64,000 bases of DNA from CAYVBJ01 sp964517005 (lineage in GTDB: Bacteria > Bacteroidota > Rhodothermia > Balneolales > Balneolaceae), in assembly GCA_964517005.1 (NCBI GenBank), contig CAZFAJ010000002.1:1-64000 (forward strand), written 5' to 3'. Position 1 is the first letter of the stretch. Each line of letters opens with the position of its first letter. The translations under genes and the position numbers were made by a program. The notes under the pieces were generated by a model. The model had not been told where the DNA came from. It searched no databases and saw nothing but the letters and a program-made list of their open reading frames with translations. Shown here one piece after another: positions 43,696 through 51,558 of this stretch.

Positions 43696-45738
43696 TCATC
43701 CAAGTTTCTTATCCAGTTCATTCAGTTCTTTGACCGGAAGATCACAGGTAAAATTTTTGCATATATAAACAGAAGTCTCTGCTCCAACACTGTAATCTGA
43801 CGTATAGGGAGCAATAGCAGAGAGTGATTCATTGTTGTCATCTGTTTTCAAATGTATCGCAGGTTCAACCAGAGGTTTCTGCTGAATGAAGCTTAAAAAT
43901 GGTTCTTCGTTTTTATCGGTTGATTGTTTGGCTAAAATTATTTCATAAGAATAACCCTTTATAAGATTGAGAGATTGCAGTGCGTGAGTATAACCTGATG
44001 GCGTATGATTTATCTGGGCAGCGAAGCCGATCAGATCCTGAATCGCTTTCCGTTCAAGGGAGGTATCACCGGTGAGACGGGCAAGACGAAGGTTGTTCAT
44101 GATTTGAATGGAATTTGAAGAGGGGACGGCTCCGTCGTAAATCTCTTTTTGTCTGCCAAGCAGCTCTTCCCCTTGTTCATGAGTGAAAAAATATCCGCTG
44201 CGTTCACTGTCCCGGAAAGTTTCTTCAAATGTAACGTTTAATTCAAGTGCTTCTTCCAGGTACTCAATTTTAAATGTAGCTTGATAAAGCTCAATCAATC
44301 CCCAAATTGTACATGCATAATCATCAGCCATGCCATCAATGCCGGCATCTCCGTCTTTATACCGGTGAAGAAGAGTTCCATTTTCGGTAAGCATCTCCAG
44401 GCGGATAAACGACCATACATCTTCTGCCAGCTCCATTAATTCCGTATCCCGAAATGCAGCCCCCGCGCGTGATAAAGCCGCAATCATCAGCCCGTTCCAA
44501 TCTGTCAGGATCTTATCATCCAGCAGCGGACGGACGCGCTTTTCTCTCGTTTGTTCAAGTTTTTTCAGAATAGCAGATCTCTTGTCCGAATCAATATCCG
44601 AAGGCTTCTCTGTCAGATGGGGTATATTCTTCCCGGTTCTTCTACCGGTGGCTTCATCATTAAAATTTCCCTCTGCACTGATATGATAGTGAGATTTAAA
44701 AAATTCAGCCTCTTCTTGTAATAGAATTTCATCTATTTCATCGGCCGTCCAAACATAAAACTTACCTTCCTCGCCTTCACTATCTGCATCTTCTGCAGAA
44801 AAGAAAGCACCGGTTTTTGATAACAACTGTTTTTTCAGATAGCTGACTATACTGTAAACCGTTTCCTTGAAGAGGTTGTTCTTTGTATGCTGCCATCCAA
44901 GTGTATAAGCCATAATCAACATTGCCTGGTCGTACAACATCTTTTCAAAATGAGGCAGAAGCCACTTTCGATCGGTTGAATAGCGGTGAAATCCCCCGCC
45001 AACATGATCAAATATGCCACCCAAACGCATCTGTTTAAGCGTGTGGAGAGCCATTTCCAAAGATTCATCATTGCCGGATGACTGATAATGGTGCATCAAA
45101 AAAATCAGGTTGTGAGGAGAGGGAAATTTCGGAGATGATCCAAAACCGCCATAATCTTCATCATACCGGCTTTTCAATTCCTGAAAGGTGTCTTGCAGGA
45201 TCTCATTTTTTAACTGTTCTCCCGATTTGGAGATATCCAGTGTCTTTGAAAAATTATCCAGGATTTTATCAATGGAATCGTTGATTTCATTTCGCCTGTT
45301 TTTCCACGCATTTTCAATTTGAGGAATAAGGTCTGTCATTCCTATCCTGTTTTGCCAGGAATCTTTAGGGATATATGTTGCTGCAAAGAACGGTTTTTTA
45401 TCGGGTGTCATGATAATTGTCAGCGGCCAACCGCCCTGGCCGGTCAGCATCTGGCAGATGGTCATGTAGGTATTGTCAATATCAGGACGTTCTTCACGAT
45501 CAACCTTAATATTCACAAATGCCTGGTTCATCAACTCGGCAACGTGCTCATCCTCAAAAGATTCATGAGCCATAACATGGCACCAGTGACAGGTGGCATA
45601 TCCAATAGAGAGAAACACCGGCTTATCCTCCTTTTTCGCCTTTTCAAAAGCTTCCTCACCCCAGGGATACCAGTCAACCGGGTTCTCGGCATGTTGTAAC
45701 AGGTACGGGCTCTTTTCTTTAGCTAATTTATTAGGCAT
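43696..45738 (-). CDS. thioredoxin-domain protein of the YyaL/SPATA20 family
   Basis: A 680-residue two-domain protein. The N-terminal thioredoxin-like domain has NPVDWYPWGEEAFEKAKKED, CHWCH (Cys50, Cys53) and the following MAHESFED block. The larger C-terminal part is a six-hairpin (alpha/alpha)6 barrel like N-acylglucosamine 2-epimerases, with FSAEDADSEGEEGKFY and SRAGAAFRD-type repeats. The family is widespread (YyaL in Bacillus, SPATA20 in animals) and its biochemical role is not settled. The intact CxxC argues for redox activity. Cytoplasmic, as there is no signal. Single gene. Confidence 0.92.
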   Translation of the reverse strand: MPNKLAKEKSPYLLQHAENPVDWYPWGEEAFEKAKKEDKPVFLSIGYATCHWCHVMAHESFEDEHVAELMNQAFVNIKVDREERPDIDNTYMTICQMLTGQGGWPLTIIMTPDKKPFFAATYIPKDSWQNRIGMTDLIPQIENAWKNRRNEINDSIDKILDNFSKTLDISKSGEQLKNEILQDTFQELKSRYDEDYGGFGSSPKFPSPHNLIFLMHHYQSSGNDESLEMALHTLKQMRLGGIFDHVGGGFHRYSTDRKWLLPHFEKMLYDQAMLIMAYTLGWQHTKNNLFKETVYSIVSYLKKQLLSKTGAFFSAEDADSEGEEGKFYVWTADEIDEILLQEEAEFFKSHYHISAEGNFNDEATGRRTGKNIPHLTEKPSDIDSDKRSAILKKLEQTREKRVRPLLDDKILTDWNGLMIAALSRAGAAFRDTELMELAEDVWSFIRLEMLTENGTLLHRYKDGDAGIDGMADDYACTIWGLIELYQATFKIEYLEEALELNVTFEETFRDSERSGYFFTHEQGEELLGRQKEIYDGAVPSSNSIQIMNNLRLARLTGDTSLERKAIQDLIGFAAQINHTPSGYTHALQSLNLIKGYSYEIILAKQSTDKNEEPFLSFIQQKPLVEPAIHLKTDDNNESLSAIAPYTSDYSVGAETSVYICKNFTCDLPVKELNELDKKLG

Positions 45739-45812
45739 CGCGGTGTGATTTCATCCAAATTTAAAATTGTGTTCAGTTGAATTAACAAGTGATAACCGCT
45801 TAGGGTTCTCCC

Positions 45813-46145
45813 GCGGATCTCGCAGATTCCACGGATTTTCAAAATAATTATTAAATTATTTTTTTATTATTAAGTATTCAATCAACTATTCATCATTGAG
45901 GAGGAGAATCTGCCATGACAAAAAAACCAGATTTCTTACCTGATAAGGGGAGCTATTTTTGAGGTTTACAACGAACTCGGTCCGGGTCTTTTTGAATCGG
46001 TATACCAAAAAGTTCACCATAAACAAGTTCTTACCTATCTGAAATTGACAGACTTGAAACTTGGCATACTTGTTAATTTTAACTCAGATAACATTGCTAC
46101 ATCTATTCACAGAAAAGTAAATAGACTGTAATCCGCGAGATCAGC
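45813..46145. repeat. inverted repeats flanking the GxxExxY pseudogene
   Basis: GCGGATCTCGCAGATT at 45813-45828 and AATCCGCGAGATCAGC at 46130-46145 are inverted copies that match at 14 of 16 positions. They bracket the GxxExxY remnant and a 90-base A+T-rich lead-in, like the ends of a small mobile or repeat element. Confidence 0.55.
45915..46131 (+). pseudogene. GxxExxY-family protein, decayed by frameshift and internal deletion
   Basis: The ATG at 45915 reads through 15 codons to a stop. A different frame from 45949 to TAA at 46129-46131 continues the family sequence: GAIFEVYNELGPGLFESVYQ carries the GxxExxY-type motif GLFESVY. It then jumps directly to the family's C-terminal part (HHKQVLTYLKLTDLKLGILVNFN). 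The middle, with the basic and acidic PD-(D/E)xK-like core of about 60-70 residues, is missing. The intact family is about 125-135 residues. The surrounding 414-base gap has no other gene. I am confident of the family and of its broken state. Confidence 0.82.
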
Positions 46146-46152
46146 GGTACCC

Positions 46153-46638
46153 TCAAATTTCGCTTTTCAACCGTTTACTGTAATCAACGATGTAACGGTC
46201 GTAGGTTTCATCCATCAGTTTCGATGAGATCATAAAATCTGCCGAAGCCCTGTCGCAAGCAATCGGAATATTATAAACGATGGATATTCTGAGCAAAGCC
46301 TTTACATCCACATCATGGGGCTGAGCTTGAAGCGGATCCCAAAAAAAGATCATCATATTGATTTTGTTTTCGGAGATAGAAGCTCCGATTTGGAGGTCGC
46401 CGCCCAATGGCCCGCTCTGAAATGTTTCAACGTCCAGCCCAAGTTGTTTAGCAATGAGTCCGCCGGTTGTTCCCGTTCCGAAAAGCTTGTGGTTTTTTAA
46501 AAGGTCGCGGTTATAATCAGCCCAGTCAAGCATATCTCTTTTACGGTAATCGTGGGCAACCAGTGCAATGTTTTTCTTCTTTTCCATTTTGAGGGTATCA
46601 GAAGCAATACTTGGGTCAAGAGTGGAGGAGATTTTCAT
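46153..46638 (-). CDS. mgsA: methylglyoxal synthase
   Basis: A 161-residue MgsA with the conserved core: NIALVAHDYRKRDML, HKLFGTGTTGGLI, the phosphate-binding SGPLGGDLQIG, and FFWDPLQAQPHDVDVKALLRI with the catalytic-region Asp and His. NIPIACDRASADFMI completes it. It splits dihydroxyacetone phosphate to methylglyoxal and phosphate, bypassing lower glycolysis when phosphate is scarce. Residues 1-20 before KKNIALVAHD are unusual and the true start may be at Met18 (46587). Single gene. Confidence 0.95.
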   Translation of the reverse strand: MKISSTLDPSIASDTLKMEKKKNIALVAHDYRKRDMLDWADYNRDLLKNHKLFGTGTTGGLIAKQLGLDVETFQSGPLGGDLQIGASISENKINMMIFFWDPLQAQPHDVDVKALLRISIVYNIPIACDRASADFMISSKLMDETYDRYIVDYSKRLKSEI

Positions 46639-46750
46639 AAGTATAGATTTGAATTTTAGTTACAATTATAAATCTAACAACAAATAATCCTATTTGCTAA
46701 ATTCAATTGAGTTGTTAAATTCTGAAATACTGAGGATTCGTTTTACCAAC

Positions 46751-46850
46751 CATTTTTCGAAGCCGGTGTGAAACTGCTGGCAAAATCTTTGTTTGGGGTT
46801 TCACATAAAGGCCGCGAAGGAGCAAAGAGCGCAAAGTGGTTTTTGAAACT
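46751..46850 (+). repeat. dispersed 100-bp intergenic repeat, copy 2
   Basis: This copy reads ATTTTTCGAAGCCGGTGTG through GGGTTTCACATAAAGG to GAGCGCAAAG. It matches copy 1 (20010-20109) at about nine of ten positions, same orientation, and lies between mgsA and the cyclase gene. Confidence 0.85.
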
Positions 46851-46878
46851 TACGATTAAAATTGTACCACAACCTGCC

Positions 46879-48756
46879 TTACCCGGTAATACCGATTTGG
46901 GAAACTGTTTTTTCGGAAGAAATCTTTTTTAGTTCGTATAGAGAATTCTCACATCCTTTTAAAGATGCATCAAGGCTGCATATATTTAGCTTTCTTTTTT
47001 CGCTTCGTAAAAAGGACTGGAAGCCACTATCCGTGAAAACCTCATTCGAAACAACCACTTCATTTTCACAGGCTTTTTCAACAAGGCGTGATGATATATT
47101 CACTGTTTTACCAAAATAATCAATCCGGTTATTCAGGGTAACGGCGATGCAATCTCCGGTATGTATGCCAGCTTTCAATTTAATTTTACCGGATTTGCTC
47201 AGTTTTTCGAGTTTTCCCTGCGCATTTAAGAATGCACGCATCGCGTGAATGGGTGACCGGAATACAGCCATAACGGAATCCCCAATGGTTTTTACGATGG
47301 CACCTCTTTCTTCAGATACTGCTTTATGTAAAATTTCAAAATGGTCCATCACCTGTTTTGTTGCAGATTCATCACCATCAACACTGTACATTTCTGATGA
47401 GTTATATAAATCCGTAAACATGACAGTTAAGTCACTCGCATAGAATTTTTCATTGTTACGAATCAACTCTCCGGGAAAATAATTTCTGAAGGTTTGCAGG
47501 GAAGTTACCTCACTTGCCACTACCGGATTCAGCCAGTTTGCTTTTTCGAGTGTCGCCATAATGCGTCTGCCGGTCTGATTATGAAGTATCAGATTCGGAT
47601 TTGTGGAAAGTGAAATTTTTTGTCCTGTCAGCTTTCCATCACGGATTCTGATCAAATTATTGGAAGGTGCGTTATCCATTACATCTATCAGCAGAGATCC
47701 CTCATTTACGTCTGTATGAAGGCGATATTTACCGGGTGCCAAACGAACGTTAAGAAATTGTTTTTTATCCGGTTCAATATATTTCTGTAAAATGATGTGA
47801 GGGCTGAATGCCGGACCAGCTGCAGCATACATTTTGTCAGATATTTTGCGGACAAGCGGATGCGGCTGAAAAGCAATTTGAATAGTTTTATTAAAATCCA
47901 GTTTAAATTTCTTCGCGCAAAAGTCGCAGTACAGTGGTTCGGTGATTTTGGAAAGATGTGTTGAAGATTTTACATCACTTCTGCAATCCGGACAGACCAG
48001 GTTCCAGCGGAATGCTACAATTTTTAAGGATGCTGCCATAAGCAGCAATTCAAGGGCTTCGTGCAATTCAATATTCAAAAAGTCAGCGATATCTGCCGGC
48101 ACGATTTTCTTAAGTCTTAACTCATTAGAGTATTTCAAAAAGCTAATCAAACCCCCGGATGCAGCGGGATTTCCCGAAATTTCAGATAATTTTTCAATAT
48201 GTCCATTCCATCGTTTTCGATTTCTGAATCTATTGCGGATGTTTAACCTGTATTCAGCAGGATTTTTTACTTTCTGATCATAAGAAGACAAAACCTTTCG
48301 GATTCGTCTTTTGAATTTATTACCGAAGATTGATTTGATTCGAAACAGGCAGATTTTATTTTTTGCCGTACCTGCATACGTAATTGCAATCTGAGTTTCA
48401 GTTCCAAGTCTCGTAAGTTCAACCGAAAGGGCAAGTTCTTTATAAATTCCGCGTTTATAATGCCTCTTGACGCTGTAACCATAAGGTGCTTCCCATTGGA
48501 ATGGTTCTTCTACCCATGCGTCAGAATTGTGTAAAAGAGCTGAAACGAATTGTTTATGCTTTTTTTGCAGGGTTCTTTGAAGAGGAGCTTCTCTTACCGG
48601 ATTTTCACCTATATCTTTAAAAAATTGATTTGCATCCGAGAGCAGTGGCCATAAATCTGCCGGAGTGGAGGATAAACTGAAATGCCATCTGTAGTGAAAC
48701 TTCAAACTGTTCATGAGAAAAATTGTTTTTTTATATTTTCCCGGTTCGGTTTTCAA
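46879..48756 (-). CDS. class III adenylate/guanylate cyclase with SRPBCC-like and DUF5939-like regions
   Basis: A 625-residue protein; start at 48756 or, more likely, Met15 at 48714. Residues about 20-170 look like a SRPBCC/START-type lipid or ligand pocket (LKFHYRWHFSLSSTPADLWPLL). A middle domain follows with a zinc-ribbon-like pair of CxxC motifs (CPDCRSD and CDFCAKK). The C-terminal class III cyclase has both metal aspartates (VMFTDLYNS and TIGDSVMAVF), the Lys of VKTIGD, the Asp of IDYFGKTVN, and the Asn and Arg of NISSR. The complete residue set points to an active adenylate cyclase. No partner gene is adjacent; it is divergent from ndk. Confidence 0.8.
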   Translation of the reverse strand: MKTEPGKYKKTIFLMNSLKFHYRWHFSLSSTPADLWPLLSDANQFFKDIGENPVREAPLQRTLQKKHKQFVSALLHNSDAWVEEPFQWEAPYGYSVKRHYKRGIYKELALSVELTRLGTETQIAITYAGTAKNKICLFRIKSIFGNKFKRRIRKVLSSYDQKVKNPAEYRLNIRNRFRNRKRWNGHIEKLSEISGNPAASGGLISFLKYSNELRLKKIVPADIADFLNIELHEALELLLMAASLKIVAFRWNLVCPDCRSDVKSSTHLSKITEPLYCDFCAKKFKLDFNKTIQIAFQPHPLVRKISDKMYAAAGPAFSPHIILQKYIEPDKKQFLNVRLAPGKYRLHTDVNEGSLLIDVMDNAPSNNLIRIRDGKLTGQKISLSTNPNLILHNQTGRRIMATLEKANWLNPVVASEVTSLQTFRNYFPGELIRNNEKFYASDLTVMFTDLYNSSEMYSVDGDESATKQVMDHFEILHKAVSEERGAIVKTIGDSVMAVFRSPIHAMRAFLNAQGKLEKLSKSGKIKLKAGIHTGDCIAVTLNNRIDYFGKTVNISSRLVEKACENEVVVSNEVFTDSGFQSFLRSEKRKLNICSLDASLKGCENSLYELKKISSEKTVSQIGITG

Positions 48757-48835
48757 ATACCTAAGCTTTATCTTATGTAGTCACTTAAAAAGAGAATGTG
48801 ATTAACTAATTGTTACATAAAAACAGAATAAAACC

Positions 48836-49267
48836 ATGGCTACAGAACGCACACTTACAATTTTGAAACCCGATTGTGTTCGTAAAGAACTCATCGGAGA
48901 AGTTACAACGAGAATTCAGGAGGCAGGCTTTAAAATACTTGCCATGAAAATGATCCGGCTAACAAAAGATACGGCAGGTGGATTTTACGCGGTACACAGA
49001 GAACGTCCGTTTTTTGATGAGCTTGTGGAATTTATGAGCAGCGGCGCTTGTGTTCCAATGGTTCTTGAAAAAGAAAATGCGATTGCAGATTTCCGTGAAC
49101 TGATCGGAGCAACAAATCCTGAGGAAGCAGACGAAGGAACCATTCGCGCTGATTTTGCTGACAACGTAGGTGAAAATATCGTTCACGGTTCCGATTCGGT
49201 AGAGAACGGTAAAATTGAAGCAGCCTACTTTTTTCCGGAGTCAGAAGTAGTTGCGAACAATTCCTGA
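48836..49267 (+). CDS. ndk: nucleoside-diphosphate kinase
   Basis: Ndk, 143 residues, balances nucleoside triphosphate pools by a phospho-histidine ping-pong mechanism. It starts RTLTILKPDCVRK with the conserved Lys. The catalytic histidine is in NIVHGSDSVE near residue 121. The family's usual 'ATNP' region is ATNPEEADEGTIRADF. Complete and of normal length. Divergent from the cyclase gene, which is a potential consumer of the nucleotides it makes, although that is incidental. Confidence 0.97.
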   Translation: MATERTLTILKPDCVRKELIGEVTTRIQEAGFKILAMKMIRLTKDTAGGFYAVHRERPFFDELVEFMSSGACVPMVLEKENAIADFRELIGATNPEEADEGTIRADFADNVGENIVHGSDSVENGKIEAAYFFPESEVVANNS

Positions 49268-49416
49268 AAATTCAGCAGTGCGACATGTGATCAAATCCCG
49301 TAAAACCCGGCCGCAGGTGATCATAAATGCCACTAAAGAAAGGATTTGAGGCTGTTTAGAAATCCCGTTTGTAAATTTCGTGCTATATAAAAAACCGGCT
49401 CTTAACCTCTTGATAT

Positions 49417-50637
49417 ATGATTCGAATTCAAATTTACCTGATGGTACTGTTCCTTTTGGTTTCAGCATGTGATTCATCAGATCTATCTGAAACCGTTCAT
49501 GTGAGAACAGGTGCGGAGATGCTGATCGAGAATCATCTGGATGAACTGGCGGGACAGCGGGTAGGCCTGGTAATGAATCCCACTGCACGTATCGGTAATG
49601 TGCATGTACTGGATACACTTTTAGCACTCAATGTAAATGTAACTGCGCTCTTTGCCCCTGAACACGGATTCAGGGGAGAAGCCGGCGCCGGTGAAATCAT
49701 TGAAGACGGAGAGGACCAGGCTACCGGGTTACCGGTATTTTCACTCTACGGAGAGACACGGAGTCCGACTCCCGAAATGCTTCAAGAGGTGGACATCCTG
49801 CTCTTTGATATGCAGGATGTGGGAGCCAGATTTTATACCTATAATTCTACTCTCGGACTGGTATTGAAGGAAGCAGCTAAAATGGATATTCCTGTTTGGG
49901 TTTTGGACCGCCCAAATCCTGCCGGTGGCGATTATATTTCCGGATGGATATTGGAGAAAGAGTTTGAATCTTTTGTGGGGATGTATCCCATACCCATCGC
50001 GCATGGGATGACTCTTGGAGAACTTGCCCGGATGATGATCGGTGAAAAGTGGCTGGAATTTGTCCAAAAACCGGACCTCAGGATTATTGAGATGAGTGGC
50101 TGGAATCGATCCATGAAATGGCCGGATACCGGTCTCGAATGGTTTCCCCCGTCTCCGAATCTGCCGACATTTGAACATGCATTTGTATATCTCGGAACCT
50201 GTCTGTTTGAGGGGACAACCCTTTCGGAAGGACGGGGAACAGCTGATCCGTTTTTGACAGTCGGAGACCCTGAAACAAATATTAGTGATGAGGATGTGAA
50301 GACGATGAACCGCATCCCCGGGCTTGGTGCAAAAAGAACATCATTCACTCCTGAACCTATCCCCGGAAAAGCGATAAATCCGAAACACGAAGGCAAGCTG
50401 TGCCGGGGTTATCAGCTGGAAATTACAGATCTGAATGCCTTTGACCCTGTGAAGTCAGGGTTGCAGCTGATTCGGCAACTGATAAAGCAAACCGAAGACA
50501 GTGAGATTAAACCATATCTCTACAAACTTGCCGGGACGAAAAAAATAGATAAGTTTCTGAATTCAGACATGGAAGAACCTGCTTTTGATTTGGATGAGTT
50601 TATATCAAAACGTAAGACTTATCTGATCTATAATTAA
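49417..50637 (+). CDS. DUF1343 (YbbC/NamZ-like) lipoprotein
   Basis: A 406-residue lipoprotein (LFLLVSAC, Cys18). Family blocks are RVGLVMNPTAR, LFAPEHGFRGEAGAGE, LLFDMQDVGARFYTYNSTL, VLDRPNPAGG and LEWFPPSPNLPTFEHAFVY. NamZ of Bacillus, a DUF1343 member, is an exo-beta-N-acetylmuramidase that releases MurNAc from peptidoglycan fragments. That makes peptidoglycan recycling the likely role, at the outer membrane or periplasm. Single gene, 149 bases after ndk. Confidence 0.9.
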   Translation: MIRIQIYLMVLFLLVSACDSSDLSETVHVRTGAEMLIENHLDELAGQRVGLVMNPTARIGNVHVLDTLLALNVNVTALFAPEHGFRGEAGAGEIIEDGEDQATGLPVFSLYGETRSPTPEMLQEVDILLFDMQDVGARFYTYNSTLGLVLKEAAKMDIPVWVLDRPNPAGGDYISGWILEKEFESFVGMYPIPIAHGMTLGELARMMIGEKWLEFVQKPDLRIIEMSGWNRSMKWPDTGLEWFPPSPNLPTFEHAFVYLGTCLFEGTTLSEGRGTADPFLTVGDPETNISDEDVKTMNRIPGLGAKRTSFTPEPIPGKAINPKHEGKLCRGYQLEITDLNAFDPVKSGLQLIRQLIKQTEDSEIKPYLYKLAGTKKIDKFLNSDMEEPAFDLDEFISKRKTYLIYN

Positions 50638-50764
50638 ACCCGGGAACCGTTTCTACTGTAAGCTTCTTTTATATTTTCGCAGATCTGAACAAATAGAGTT
50701 TCTGCTCTGTTATTATAGCTAAGTATTTAGCAGAAAATTTACTTTAAAAAAAGACGAGAAAGTT

Positions 50765-51523
50765 ATGGGCAAACGTATTGTGTTTATTACAGGTGGCAGC
50801 AGGGGAATCGGGGCTTCAATGGCGAGAGCCTGGTCTGGTCCTGATACGGAGCTGTATCTCTATTCACGAACTAAAAACAACTCACTCGATGAGGAGTTAG
50901 CAAAGACAGGAGCAGAAGTAAACTGGCATACGCTTGACCTATCAAAAACAGAACAAGCGACTGACTATTTTCGAAATCAGCTGAGTCAAATTTCGTGGGA
51001 AGATTTCAGTTCAGTCTGGCTATTTAACAACGCAGGCATGCTTGAGCCGGTCGGCAAAGTGGGTAAAAAAGAAGTATCAACACTGCTCTCACATCTTTAT
51101 CTGAATGTAGCCACACCACTGGCCTGGTCTCATCTCTTTGCGGCGGAATTGCAGGAGAAAAACCTGGAGAAATGGATTGTTAATATCGGCTCCGGAGCAG
51201 CCAATCATCCCTATTATGGATGGGCACCTTACGGATCGGGAAAAGCAGCGCTTCATTACTTTACAGAAGCGATGGGTGTTGAACAGGAAAAAGAGAAATT
51301 ACCGATAAACGTAATTGCATTTAATCCGGGCAGGACAGATACGGAAATGCAGTCAGTGATACGAGAAACTGATGAGGAGGATTTCCCTCATGTGCAGGGC
51401 TTTGTAGAGGCTTACGAAGAAGGAGAATTGAATGATCCGGATGATCTTGCAAAACGGTTATTTTCGTGGTGTGAAAGCGGGAAGCATTCAAACGGCCAAA
51501 TTATCACGCACAGGGAAATTTAA
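50765..51523 (+). CDS. short-chain dehydrogenase/reductase, sepiapterin-reductase-like
   Basis: A 252-residue SDR with ITGGSRGIGASMA as cofactor loop. The variant LFNNAGMLEPVGKVG is typical of sepiapterin/benzil reductases, and the catalytic residues are Ser in NIGSGAANH and Tyr/Lys in YGSGKAALHYF. The NADP preference is suggested by the Ser-Arg after the second strand (LYSRTKN). The physiological substrate is unknown. Single gene. Confidence 0.88.
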   Translation: MGKRIVFITGGSRGIGASMARAWSGPDTELYLYSRTKNNSLDEELAKTGAEVNWHTLDLSKTEQATDYFRNQLSQISWEDFSSVWLFNNAGMLEPVGKVGKKEVSTLLSHLYLNVATPLAWSHLFAAELQEKNLEKWIVNIGSGAANHPYYGWAPYGSGKAALHYFTEAMGVEQEKEKLPINVIAFNPGRTDTEMQSVIRETDEEDFPHVQGFVEAYEEGELNDPDDLAKRLFSWCESGKHSNGQIITHREI

Positions 51524-51558
51524 AGGTGAAAGAAACTTTTATTTTTTACCACTCTATA

